A program made the position numbers and the translations under genes. Below the pieces are notes generated by a model. The model made no database searches. It was not told the origin of the DNA and saw only the letters and a program-made list of their open reading frames with translations. Positions 54,829 to 63,605 of a stretch of 64,000 bases of DNA are shown one piece after another; the first letter of the stretch is position 1, and every line of letters starts with the position of its first letter. The stretch comes from Streptococcus parauberis NCFD 2020 (lineage in GTDB: Bacteria; Bacillota; Bacilli; Lactobacillales; Streptococcaceae), in the NCBI RefSeq assembly GCF_000187935.1, contig NZ_AEUT02000001.1, forward strand, positions 1,798,001 through 1,862,000. The letters are read 5' to 3'.

Positions 54829-56658
54829 TCAATCATCTTTTTCTTGAAACCACTTAAGAGGGTAATAGCCCGGTTTTATCTTTTTATTTGTCATTTTATA
54901 TACATTTGCTTTAAATGTATAGTGATTATTTAAAAGAAAAATACCATCATAATTCTTAATAGTCTTTTCAAACTTTTCCTCAGATGTCATAAAATCAAAT
55001 TTAACATCAACCTTGGAATTCCACAATTGATATCTCGAATAATAACTTAAAAAATAGTTATCAACTAATTCTTTGTTATCAGAAACTATCAAAAATTTCC
55101 CTTTCCCATAGTCTTTTTCTTTGGATAGTTTCTTTAGGATTATTTGATCTTTTGACTGTAGCATATTTTGTTTGATTATACCATTTGTATCAGATATCAC
55201 AAAACCTAGAAAGACAACGATTGCAAGAAGTGTCGCATTCTCGTAAATATTTTTATTTTTAAAATTTTTGAATGATCTATTATCTCTTTTGGAATAATTT
55301 TTCTCATAAAAAAGGTCATCTAATTGTCTAACTCCCTGTATGATAAACATAAAGAAATTAATAACAATGATTGTCAAAATATACCTTTCAAAACCAGCAA
55401 TTCTTTTTGCTTCCTCAACTGGCATTGCAGTAAGATACATTATTAAATTTCCAAAATAATAAAGAAATGTAATTAGTACGTTGGCCCAAAAAACCATTAT
55501 ATTAGTTTTCCAAGTCTTAAACTTTATTCCAATAACAAGACTAAATAATAGAAAAGAAGAAAAAATAACGATAATTTGAAGAGATGTGAGTGTGTGAATT
55601 GAGAATACCGTTTTTAGATAATTATTTAGTATAAGCTGCTGATTGATAGATAGCCTTCCCTCGAACACACTTGTGATTGGGCCAGCTGCAAAATCATGTT
55701 TTTTGCTAGCCATACCAGCAAAAACACTTTTCACATGAACTGACCATAATTGATTAAAAATAATTGGCAGTAGTAAAAGTAAGCTACTTAAATAGAGCTT
55801 AATATTTTTTTCATGTCTATTCTTTCTAATAAAAACACCTAGGTAAGCAATAATAATACATATTACAAAAAATAAAGCACTAGCTTTGACAAGAACTAAA
55901 AATGATAAAATAATAGAAATGAAAAACGATATTTGCAGAAAATTATTTTTCTGCAAATATAAGACCGAAATTGCTGAAATTGCCAAAATAGCAATTAATA
56001 AATCTACTAATAAATTATTAAATCTAATAGAAAAGTTTAAGTAAGTCATTACTCCCAAACTCGCAAAAATGATCGCATTCGGTAACAGCCTTCGATGATC
56101 TTTTACGACTCCAAAAATTGAGAACTGTGCGGCTGCGATTATTAAAAACTGACCAACCAGCATAATTCCTTCACTGAAGCCTACATATTTCGTTATATAA
56201 TATAAATACAATGAGCTCCCAACTGGATAAGTATTATATGATATAATACGATCTGCAACAGCCGGTAGTCTATCTTCTAGAAACAAGAATTTTACAATCG
56301 TAGCCCAATGAGTAAAATTATCATAATGCAAAAGTGATTGATTCCATAATGCTGCTATATAAACACCAACATAAAACAACATCCCAAAGGTAACAAAGTT
56401 TAAACGGTTTAAAAGATTTCCAATTGTTAATCCTTTTGCTTTCACAATACTAAAAATAAACAACAAAATACCTAGAAAATAAATCATTAAAGAAGCAGGA
56501 AATAAGAAATTTACTAATGAAGATAAATAAAGGATTACAACTTGACAACTAATGACAACTATATATATATGATATTTCGAAATACTGGTCATTAATCTAA
56601 TGAAACTTGTATATCCAACTAAAGAAACTATAAAAAATATAAACTTAATGATTTCCAT
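54829..56658 (-). CDS. multi-spanning GT-C-like membrane protein of the polysaccharide locus
   Basis: 609 residues with about 11-13 hydrophobic segments and a C-terminal soluble tail. An early outside loop contains HYDNFTHWATIVKFLF and YNTYPVGSS, with acidic and aromatic residues typical of lipid-linked-sugar-dependent (GT-C) transferases or polymerase-like proteins. I do not recognise a named family. Its ATG overlaps the end of the PilZ glycosyltransferase gene by 14 bases behind GGGGAG, so it is translated with it. Role inferred: transfer of sugars delivered on a lipid carrier by the GT2-GtrA protein, or decoration of the polymer. Confidence 0.62.
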   Translation of the reverse strand: MEIIKFIFFIVSLVGYTSFIRLMTSISKYHIYIVVISCQVVILYLSSLVNFLFPASLMIYFLGILLFIFSIVKAKGLTIGNLLNRLNFVTFGMLFYVGVYIAALWNQSLLHYDNFTHWATIVKFLFLEDRLPAVADRIISYNTYPVGSSLYLYYITKYVGFSEGIMLVGQFLIIAAAQFSIFGVVKDHRRLLPNAIIFASLGVMTYLNFSIRFNNLLVDLLIAILAISAISVLYLQKNNFLQISFFISIILSFLVLVKASALFFVICIIIAYLGVFIRKNRHEKNIKLYLSSLLLLLPIIFNQLWSVHVKSVFAGMASKKHDFAAGPITSVFEGRLSINQQLILNNYLKTVFSIHTLTSLQIIVIFSSFLLFSLVIGIKFKTWKTNIMVFWANVLITFLYYFGNLIMYLTAMPVEEAKRIAGFERYILTIIVINFFMFIIQGVRQLDDLFYEKNYSKRDNRSFKNFKNKNIYENATLLAIVVFLGFVISDTNGIIKQNMLQSKDQIILKKLSKEKDYGKGKFLIVSDNKELVDNYFLSYYSRYQLWNSKVDVKFDFMTSEEKFEKTIKNYDGIFLLNNHYTFKANVYKMTNKKIKPGYYPLKWFQEKDD

Positions 56659-58864
56659 TTACACTCCCCATATATAATTCGTTATAAAATCTTTGCATTC
56701 CTCCATTTGCTTTCTCTTCAAAACTTACAACATTATAACATACCAATTGATTAGAAGGGCTGATCATTTTTTTCTGAAGATTAAGTCTGATATCTGAATT
56801 ATCGAAAGTAATATAATCTTTTGGTGTTAACTGAGAATCATAACTCAATTCAATTTCACTAACATTAAATTTAGTTATTCGCATTGGTTCACTATTAAGA
56901 GATACTGGAAAATTTGTTGAAATTTCTGGAAACATGGTATTCCCTCTGGAACTTACTAAATTGTAATTCGTCATTAAATGTAATCGTTGAATTAAATTAT
57001 TATACAGATCATCCCAAATAGTAACCCAATTATCACGTACCTCAGTTAAATATTTATTGGAACGGTCATAGATATAGTAGAAATAAGCCTTTTTATTCTT
57101 ATTGTCTAAATCAACTATTTTAATTCCGTATAGCCATTTTCCCTTTTTACTCACAACTCTTGTAAGTTGACCTTTTATATCAAATTCATATTCACCATCA
57201 TATAATGATATTTGCATACTATCCCTTATGTAAAGCGGTTTTGAACTAACAAACGATAAACCATGTTCAGAAACATCCACAATTTGAATATTTTCTTGCA
57301 GTCCACCAACTGTTAAATTTGCATTTTCTTTAACCAAAAATCTCTCTTCTTTTCTAAAAATAGGTCTTCCTAAAGTCGAAAAAAGAGCAAAAGTTAAATT
57401 TATTAAATGATGCAACAACCAAAAGCTAATCACTGAACCATAAAATAGTTCCGATCCATATTTTCCAATATTAAAACTAATTAATCCATATAAAGATAAA
57501 ATCCATAAAATTAAATATGGTAAGGCGAAAAGATAGTCAAAATTACGATTACTTACTGATTTAGAGGTTACTTTAAATTTTTTTTCACTAATCCCGATTG
57601 ACTCTAAAAAAATAGGGATAACAAGATATGGGGCAAAGACTGTTTCTACTATTTCCCCCCAAGTTTGCGTACGGTAACTATCTGTCACATCTCTCATGGC
57701 TAACTTCGTTAAAATATAGGATGGCAACCAAAAAATTAATAGTAGCCAGACATTAGCTTTTACAATTCTAATATGGAATACAGTGTAAAGTATCGGAGCA
57801 ATAATATAGACTAATCTTCTAAAAAAAGAACTCCAATAAAAATAGCCATTTATATAGATCATTCTTTGTCCCAAAGTTAACTTTGGATTAAAAAAGATAT
57901 TTACATTATAACTACTTTTAATAACTCCTCTTCCCCACCTTATCCTTTGTTTAATGACACTTCTTAGGTCTGTTGGTGTTAAACCGCTTGCCATAGGTTT
58001 TGTGGTTGAATAATTGAGATAACCAGCAATATTCATTCTTACTCCGAGTTCAAAATCTTCTGTTATGGTTTGAGTAGGAAATCCACCAGCATCTTCAATT
58101 GCTTTTCTTCTCAATAATGTATTTGATCCAGTATAAACAGATGCTCCACGTGTATTATTAAGTACATTTACACTTTTTGAAAAAAAGTCCTGCTCATTTG
58201 GAAGTTTATCCTCGGAATAAAAATGAAATTGGAAAATATCTGGATTATAAAAACTCTGCGGTGTTTGAATTAATCCAATCGGCTTAGAGTCTCCTCGGTC
58301 TTTTAAAAAATAAGGGACAGTCTCTAATAAAAAATCTTTGTAGGGAATCATATCTGCATCAAATGTTGCAATATAAGGTGAGTTGGTCAGACTAAGTGCA
58401 TTATTTAGATTTCCTGATTTTGCGTGCTTATTATTTTCTAATCCAAAATAACCAACAGAAAACTCTTCAGCAAGTTTTTTAATTTCTGGACGATTTGTAT
58501 CATCTGCAATATAAATATGTACTTTAGACTTATCAGGATAATTCATTCTTACACAAGCATTCACTGTTTTGTACAAAATCTCGTAATCTTCGTTATGAGT
58601 TGCAATAAACACATCAATATCAGGTAAGTTTTCCTGTGTCATAACACCTTTTTCTAAATTAACTTCCTTACTTTTATTAACAATTAAAACAAAAGCTGTA
58701 AAAAAGGACGTCAGTTCACTAAACCATAGAATCAAACCTGAAATATATGAAAAATGTGAATCTTCCCAAGGTATTGTAAAAAATAATCTCCAAAATAAAT
58801 AAAGAACACTAGTAAGAAAGGCAAAAAAATATAGGATTTTATTAATTTTTGAATTTTTTAACAA
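56645..58864 (-). CDS. cellulose-synthase-like processive glycosyltransferase with C-terminal PilZ domain
   Basis: 739 residues from TTG at 58864, chosen because CGGAGA lies seven bases upstream and the gene before ends at 58842; an ATG at 58939 would overlap it by 98 bases. Two N-terminal spans, then a GT2 domain with Asp-Asp (YIADDTNR, ~121), DxD (TFDADM, ~169), TED (TITEDFELG, ~268) and QxxRW (KQRIRWGRG, ~306), further spans, then a PilZ domain with RxxxR (FRKEERF, ~504-508) and DxSxxG (DVSEHG, ~530-535). PilZ residues for c-di-GMP binding are complete, so the enzyme should be switched on by c-di-GMP like BcsA. The polymer is unknown; it may not be cellulose. Confidence 0.88.
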   Translation of the reverse strand: MLKNSKINKILYFFAFLTSVLYLFWRLFFTIPWEDSHFSYISGLILWFSELTSFFTAFVLIVNKSKEVNLEKGVMTQENLPDIDVFIATHNEDYEILYKTVNACVRMNYPDKSKVHIYIADDTNRPEIKKLAEEFSVGYFGLENNKHAKSGNLNNALSLTNSPYIATFDADMIPYKDFLLETVPYFLKDRGDSKPIGLIQTPQSFYNPDIFQFHFYSEDKLPNEQDFFSKSVNVLNNTRGASVYTGSNTLLRRKAIEDAGGFPTQTITEDFELGVRMNIAGYLNYSTTKPMASGLTPTDLRSVIKQRIRWGRGVIKSSYNVNIFFNPKLTLGQRMIYINGYFYWSSFFRRLVYIIAPILYTVFHIRIVKANVWLLLIFWLPSYILTKLAMRDVTDSYRTQTWGEIVETVFAPYLVIPIFLESIGISEKKFKVTSKSVSNRNFDYLFALPYLILWILSLYGLISFNIGKYGSELFYGSVISFWLLHHLINLTFALFSTLGRPIFRKEERFLVKENANLTVGGLQENIQIVDVSEHGLSFVSSKPLYIRDSMQISLYDGEYEFDIKGQLTRVVSKKGKWLYGIKIVDLDNKNKKAYFYYIYDRSNKYLTEVRDNWVTIWDDLYNNLIQRLHLMTNYNLVSSRGNTMFPEISTNFPVSLNSEPMRITKFNVSEIELSYDSQLTPKDYITFDNSDIRLNLQKKMISPSNQLVCYNVVSFEEKANGGMQRFYNELYMGSVNGNH

Positions 58865-59921
58865 TTTGATTCTCCGATTTTTTTGTAAAAATATATTTTT
58901 TTTGAATTTGATAACTGAAAATAAATAAAAATACATCAACCAATATTTTCACAAGTGTTAAATTAAATTGAGGGAGTACCTTGTTAATAATGGTTACAAA
59001 AGATGCTGACATTGTAATTTGAATTATCACCAGTAAAAAATACTTAATTAAGCTTGTTTTATCTCCTTTTTTAAATACAAATGCTTTATTCATGAAGAAA
59101 TTAAAGAGAGAAGAAATAAATCGAGATAAAAATGAAGCCAAAAATATAGTATTGATGCTGAAGTTTCTTAGAAGAAATATAAGAAATGCAAAAACTGAGA
59201 TATCGACAATAAATGAACTAGAAGAGGATATGATAAATTTTAAAAAGGTTGAATAGATTTTAAGTGAATCCTTAATAGGATTAAAATGTGATGAGTTATT
59301 TTCATCAATATAAATCGTATCAATTGGTACTTCTACAATTCTGATATTGTTCTCTTTTAAAAATAAAAGCATTTGCATCTCATATTCATAACGCTCACCA
59401 TTTAGTTCCAATAATTTGTTTAAGTATTGCACTGGAATAACACGTAAGCCTGTTTGAGTGTCTGAAATATTAAGTCCCATTGAAAAACTTAAAATATCTC
59501 TTGTCATAAGATTTCCAAACTTACTTCTTAATGGCACATTATCTTCAAAATTACGGGAACCTAATACGACTGGTTTTAATTTATTATTTGTTTCATAAGA
59601 TTTCAAACACCTTACTGTATCTCTTATGGTATGCTGACCATCACCATCAATTGTAACTACTGCATCTATAAAATCTAGTTTCTTCAAAATATATGTAAAA
59701 CCAGTCTTTAGAGCATACCCTTTTCCTCTATTTTCTTGATATGTGATAAAGTGTACATTCTTCTCTATCTCTGAGAAAATTTTCTTATAACCACTACCAC
59801 TTCCATCATCAATGACAATAATTGGACATTTTTTTAAATAATCATCCACTATTAATGTATTTATTAATTCTATTAATTTAAAATCCGGTTGATAACTTGG
59901 TATTAATATAGCGAAATTCAT
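58842..59921 (-). CDS. GT2 glycosyltransferase fused to GtrA-like membrane domain
   Basis: 359 residues: N-terminal GT2 domain of the dolichyl/undecaprenyl-phosphate sugar transferase type (ILIPSYQPDFKLIE, IVIDDGSGSG, VTIDGDGQH as DxD, DTQTGLRVIP) to about residue 215, then four hydrophobic segments of the GtrA family. Such proteins move a sugar onto a polyprenyl phosphate and flip or present it across the membrane for a GT-C enzyme. That fits the GT-C-like protein encoded two genes downstream. First gene of the second half of the locus, preceded by a 216-base AT-rich gap that may carry a promoter. Confidence 0.85.
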   Translation of the reverse strand: MNFAILIPSYQPDFKLIELINTLIVDDYLKKCPIIVIDDGSGSGYKKIFSEIEKNVHFITYQENRGKGYALKTGFTYILKKLDFIDAVVTIDGDGQHTIRDTVRCLKSYETNNKLKPVVLGSRNFEDNVPLRSKFGNLMTRDILSFSMGLNISDTQTGLRVIPVQYLNKLLELNGERYEYEMQMLLFLKENNIRIVEVPIDTIYIDENNSSHFNPIKDSLKIYSTFLKFIISSSSSFIVDISVFAFLIFLLRNFSINTIFLASFLSRFISSLFNFFMNKAFVFKKGDKTSLIKYFLLVIIQITMSASFVTIINKVLPQFNLTLVKILVDVFLFIFSYQIQKKYIFTKKSENQIVKKFKN

Positions 59922-60137
59922 CTAATAACTTCTCCAGTTTATTTATTAACTGAGTACATACATACTTTATAAAAAGAAATAATCATAACTCAAGTAAATA
60001 TTGTAATATTTAATGTAAAAACTATCTGCTAAAATTTCGTAGTCTATTATTGATATACATCGATAGATTTTTTTAATTTCAAATATCCTTCGACTATAAA
60101 CTTTCTTGTATTAAGTAAGAATAACTGAAATATCTAT
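59922..60137 (-). other. AT-rich gap inside the c-di-GMP locus
   Basis: 216 bases with no ORF. On the minus strand TTGAGT and TAAAGT 18 bases apart are a weak promoter candidate close to the GT2-GtrA gene. I saw no strong terminator and no c-di-GMP riboswitch-like sequence, so the upstream and downstream halves may be one or two transcription units. Confidence 0.4.
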
Positions 60138-60938
60138 TTAGTTTTCCTTGAGGTGTGGTTTTCCAATGTAATAACCTTGGCGGTTAGACATATCTAATTG
60201 ATCTGCTAAAGACATATCTTCTGTAGACTCAATCTCAGTTAAATCAATACTTATTTGATTTAACTGACTTAGTCTCACCCAGTCACCTATGTTCTTAAAA
60301 TACCATTCTTCATCATTTTTCTTTTGAAATTTGGACAATGGTATTTTAAGCCCAGACACCAGTTTCAGATATTTTTTAACCTTTTGATAATAGTTTTTGT
60401 CTGGACTTATTTGTTCCAAGATGACTTCTACGCCTAAGTCTTTACTTACTTTTAAATTCTTTTTCAGGCGCCAGCTGGTCCAAGGGCTAATAAATTGAGT
60501 TGAAGCAATATGAAATTCTATACGGACTTTCATTGGGTAAATGGCCCCTTTTAACCATTTGATAAAGTAGACATAACGAGGATCAACCAGTTGTTTTAAG
60601 CTAATATTGATAGCTAGAAAACCATTAGGGTATTCCTTTTTTAGTAGACTTTTATGAAGTAGGTAGATAACTTCACGTAGTGTAAAATGATCAATGTCTT
60701 CTGGTAAAGACCAGTTCTTATTTTCTTCATTATATTTCCTAAGTAGGGCTTCAAAGCCACTTACCCGACCATCTCTATCTATAATTTTCTGAAAATGAAA
60801 TGAGTAATTTTTGATATTTTTCATAGTTTTTGGGTAGATAGCATTTTGTCTTTTGGCCCCAATATAACTAATCAAAATTGTAACAATACTAACTATAGTA
60901 AAAATAATTGCAATGAGTAACAAGATTTCAATAAGCAT
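60138..60938 (-). CDS. membrane-anchored degenerate EAL-domain protein
   Basis: 266 residues: one N-terminal membrane span (about 2-27), then an EAL domain. FEALLR (E63, R67), Asn111 in AINISLK, Glu141 in RIEFHI, Lys198 and the closing QGYYIGKP are kept. The catalytic Asp-Asp of the DDFG motif is replaced by Glu-Gln (VILEQIS, ~175-176), and loop 6 is not conserved. Hydrolysis of c-di-GMP is therefore unlikely, and it more probably acts as a c-di-GMP receptor or scaffold at the membrane. Five bases after the PgaC-like gene with GAAGGA as RBS, so it should work with that synthase. Confidence 0.82.
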   Translation of the reverse strand: MLIEILLLIAIIFTIVSIVTILISYIGAKRQNAIYPKTMKNIKNYSFHFQKIIDRDGRVSGFEALLRKYNEENKNWSLPEDIDHFTLREVIYLLHKSLLKKEYPNGFLAINISLKQLVDPRYVYFIKWLKGAIYPMKVRIEFHIASTQFISPWTSWRLKKNLKVSKDLGVEVILEQISPDKNYYQKVKKYLKLVSGLKIPLSKFQKKNDEEWYFKNIGDWVRLSQLNQISIDLTEIESTEDMSLADQLDMSNRQGYYIGKPHLKEN

Positions 60939-60942
60939 CTTT

Positions 60943-62280
60943 TTATTCCTTCTTTAAGCTTTTTCGTGTAGGACTAACCCAAGCTCCATAATCTGTCTCT
61001 TTTCCTAGAAAGGCTCTTACTGCTGGTAGGAAAGTTGTTACGATAGTTAAAGGATTAATCATCCAGAAAAAAATCATATATAATGGTGAAAAAATAAAAT
61101 ACTTTAACTTTTCACCCTTACTGTCTAAAATAAGTGCAGCTAATAATTGAAGACAACCTGCCACCAATTCAAATGTAACAAAAATAAATGACATTATTAC
61201 AGCATGCCAAACTCTTTCAAAATTGCTAGTTGCCAAAAAGTAAGTGAGAGTTACTATGAAAACAAATGAAGAGATAAAAAAGAAGAAAGACCAGATAATT
61301 GAAAATGTCGTATCAACAAACATCGAAAAAACATAACGGTATTTGATTGGATGTTTGATAAACATACTAAAGTTGGTCAGCCATACTTCTGTACCTCCTT
61401 GTGCCCACCGTTGTCTCTGTTTATAAAGTTGTGACAAGGTCTCTGGCACATTCATATGGAAAATAATATCAGGGGCAAATCGAGGCACAATTCCAAACAT
61501 CAAGTGATCCCAAGCAATACTAATATCTTCTGTACTTCTGTCCTGACGAAACCCAGCAACATTAATTAAAAATTCTTTTTTATACATGGTATTAGCGCCA
61601 CTATAAGCATACATAGAATCATTGACCGCCGTCTGACTACGTTTAATAACGCCAACAATACTAGAAAACTCAACTGTTTGTGATTTCCCTAAAAGTGTAC
61701 TCCTATTTTGCACATCCATATTGGCCGTAACAGCTGCCGTATTGACATCTTTATCACTCATAAAATAGTTCATATATTTCATTAAAGCATCCGGTTCGGG
61801 AATGGTATCTGCATCGTTACTCAAAATATACTCCCCCTTTGCAAAGAAAAGACCTAAATTAAAGCCATGTGCCTTACCCTGGTTTTTTTGAATATTGAGA
61901 ACCCGTAACTTGTCATATTTTTCTTGTAATTTTTTTAAAATGTCCAGTGTAGCATCTTTACTGCCATCATTGATGACCAATATTTCGTAGTTAGTATAGT
62001 TTATTTGCGTGGCTAAATAATCGATTGTCTCTTCAATCATAACTTCTTCATTATGAGCAGGAATCATGATTGTAATCATTGGTTGGTCTTGAGGACTTAA
62101 GAACTGGAAATCATTTTCTTTTTTATCTTTTTTTAGAAATTTATAGCTTAAGGCTCCAAAAAACCAGAATAAGGCACCAATTACAGGATATAGACACAAA
62201 ATTAAGAATAAAATCAAAATAATATTATAAAGAAAATTTTCGGTTAAGGATAAATTATTAAAAATGGTATCGTTAATCAT
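60943..62280 (-). CDS. PgaC/IcaA-like processive GT2 glycosyltransferase
   Basis: 445 residues: two N-terminal spans, GT2 domain, three or so C-terminal spans. Catalytic motifs are complete: VINDGSKD (~105), SNDADTI (DxD, ~156-158), STEDISIAWD (TED, ~250-252) and KQRQRWAQGG (QxxRW, ~288-292). The QRxRWAQGG form is typical of poly-beta-1,6-N-acetylglucosamine synthases. It follows the PgaD-like gene by three bases with AAGGAG, as pgaC-pgaD pairs do in reverse order. No deacetylase (PgaB/IcaB) gene is in the window. Polymer identity is inferred, not proven. Confidence 0.86.
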   Translation of the reverse strand: MINDTIFNNLSLTENFLYNIILILFLILCLYPVIGALFWFFGALSYKFLKKDKKENDFQFLSPQDQPMITIMIPAHNEEVMIEETIDYLATQINYTNYEILVINDGSKDATLDILKKLQEKYDKLRVLNIQKNQGKAHGFNLGLFFAKGEYILSNDADTIPEPDALMKYMNYFMSDKDVNTAAVTANMDVQNRSTLLGKSQTVEFSSIVGVIKRSQTAVNDSMYAYSGANTMYKKEFLINVAGFRQDRSTEDISIAWDHLMFGIVPRFAPDIIFHMNVPETLSQLYKQRQRWAQGGTEVWLTNFSMFIKHPIKYRYVFSMFVDTTFSIIWSFFFFISSFVFIVTLTYFLATSNFERVWHAVIMSFIFVTFELVAGCLQLLAALILDSKGEKLKYFIFSPLYMIFFWMINPLTIVTTFLPAVRAFLGKETDYGAWVSPTRKSLKKE

Positions 62281-62283
62281 TGT

Positions 62284-62784
62284 TTACTCCTTATTGTTGA
62301 TAACATTAGCCAACTCATTATTCGCTAAGTTTTTCTCTGGCATAACATCATAATATCGAACATTAATCCGATAATCTTCCTTACCAAATCTATCTTCCAT
62401 AAATTGGGAAGCTTTCTTTTGCCTTTCAATGCTTGAAACTGAATCATAGGTTGGCCATTTTTCAACAAAAGATTCTCTACGGTTATTTTGAACGATTGTC
62501 ATTGTGACAGTATAGATCATTGTCATAAAAGCAGCAAAAATGAACAAAACAATTAAAAAGCTAACTAATTTGATCCCTTCTTGATAACTCCAAATTCCCC
62601 AACCAAGTTGATGCTGTGACACAAAGAATATGTAACTACTGACAGTGATAAATGTTGGTAGGATAAAAAAAAACCATCCAAAGAGGGCGTAGAATGTTTG
62701 TTTTATCTTTAACAGATAATGCCCCTCTTCAAAAAATGAATCTGTATAAGCATAGGTTACTTCTTTTTTTTTCATTTTTTCCAT
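62284..62784 (-). CDS. two-span membrane protein, PgaD-like synthase partner
   Basis: 166 residues: a short cytoplasmic N-terminus (Met1 or Met4), two hydrophobic segments (about 34-54 and 70-96), then a charged cytoplasmic tail. The size and topology match PgaD/IcaD-type partners, which bind c-di-GMP together with the glycosyltransferase in E. coli. Sequence identity in that family is low, so the call depends on topology and on lying directly before the PgaC-like gene. Basic residues just after the second span (QNNRRESF) could contribute to ligand binding. Confidence 0.6.
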   Translation of the reverse strand: MEKMKKKEVTYAYTDSFFEEGHYLLKIKQTFYALFGWFFFILPTFITVSSYIFFVSQHQLGWGIWSYQEGIKLVSFLIVLFIFAAFMTMIYTVTMTIVQNNRRESFVEKWPTYDSVSSIERQKKASQFMEDRFGKEDYRINVRYYDVMPEKNLANNELANVINNKE

Positions 62785-62818
62785 CGTATTTCCTTTTCTA
62801 AAATTGCATTTTTGATAA

Positions 62819-63532
62819 TTATTGATTTAATCTTAAGACTTTAGGAGATTTATTACCCTTGCCCCAATAAAATCCTTGCTGTAATGAGATCCCAATTTTT
62901 TGCAACATTTTCGATTTTTTGCGACTGTCTACTCTTTCCACAACAATTGCAATCTCTCTTTCAGATACAAGTTTTAACCATTTTGTATAGCACACCAGTA
63001 GAAGAATATAAAACAGTGAAAAAGTCCCCGTTAGGCTGATTTTGATGCGATCATAATAGTCTTTATATTTAATATAAAGCAAACAAGTATTAATTTCTTC
63101 CGTAAAATCATCTATGGCAATCGTAAAATGATAAGCTTTTAAGGTTCTTAAAATGTCAGTAAGACTGTCCATCAGCTCAGGTTTATGGCGAGGGCGATGT
63201 TCTGTAATTTCAATAATTAAGCGATCAGAAAATGAACTTACTCGATCAAAGAAAAAAGTAGTTGCTGAAAATTGAAATTGATCAATATCAAAATTTAGTG
63301 AAAAGATAGTCTTAGGATTTTCCTCTAACACCTTAAGAATCTCAATTTGAAACCACTGAAAAAAGTTCTGGTATTTTACCTCGTTTGAGAGAATCTCACA
63401 GAATAACTGGGTCGGAAATTGGTCCTTCTCAGTCGATCTGAGCAGCACTTCATATTCCTCTACGATTATTGAATTTCTTTTTTCGACTTTAACAATCGGT
63501 TGGAAGATCAAATATAATTGGTCTAATGACAT
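62819..63532 (-). CDS. EAL-domain c-di-GMP phosphodiesterase, probably active
   Basis: 237 residues, a bare EAL domain without membrane span or sensor. The residues expected for metal and substrate binding are there: E28 (YEVLLR, R32), N80, E108 (IIEITEH), D141-D142 (IAIDDFT), K164, E199 and Q219 (QGFYWGKG). Loop 6 is atypical (DDFTEEINTCL instead of DDFGTGYSSL), so activity could be weak. It is encoded just after the GGDEF gene (73-base gap) and 34 bases before the PgaD-like gene, in one minus-strand unit. Confidence 0.82.
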   Translation of the reverse strand: MSLDQLYLIFQPIVKVEKRNSIIVEEYEVLLRSTEKDQFPTQLFCEILSNEVKYQNFFQWFQIEILKVLEENPKTIFSLNFDIDQFQFSATTFFFDRVSSFSDRLIIEITEHRPRHKPELMDSLTDILRTLKAYHFTIAIDDFTEEINTCLLYIKYKDYYDRIKISLTGTFSLFYILLLVCYTKWLKLVSEREIAIVVERVDSRKKSKMLQKIGISLQQGFYWGKGNKSPKVLRLNQ

Positions 63533-63605
63533 TCTTTTCCTTTATCTTTCTTTTAGTATGAAGCAATGAATCATTTCCTCATTGATATTCGTTTAACTGA
63601 ATGTA

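Noticed and set aside
59922..60137. c-di-GMP (GEMM) riboswitch in the gap within the polysaccharide locus
   Set aside because: No CACGCACAGGGCAAACC-like or tetraloop-receptor sequence; the stretch is simple AT-rich DNA.
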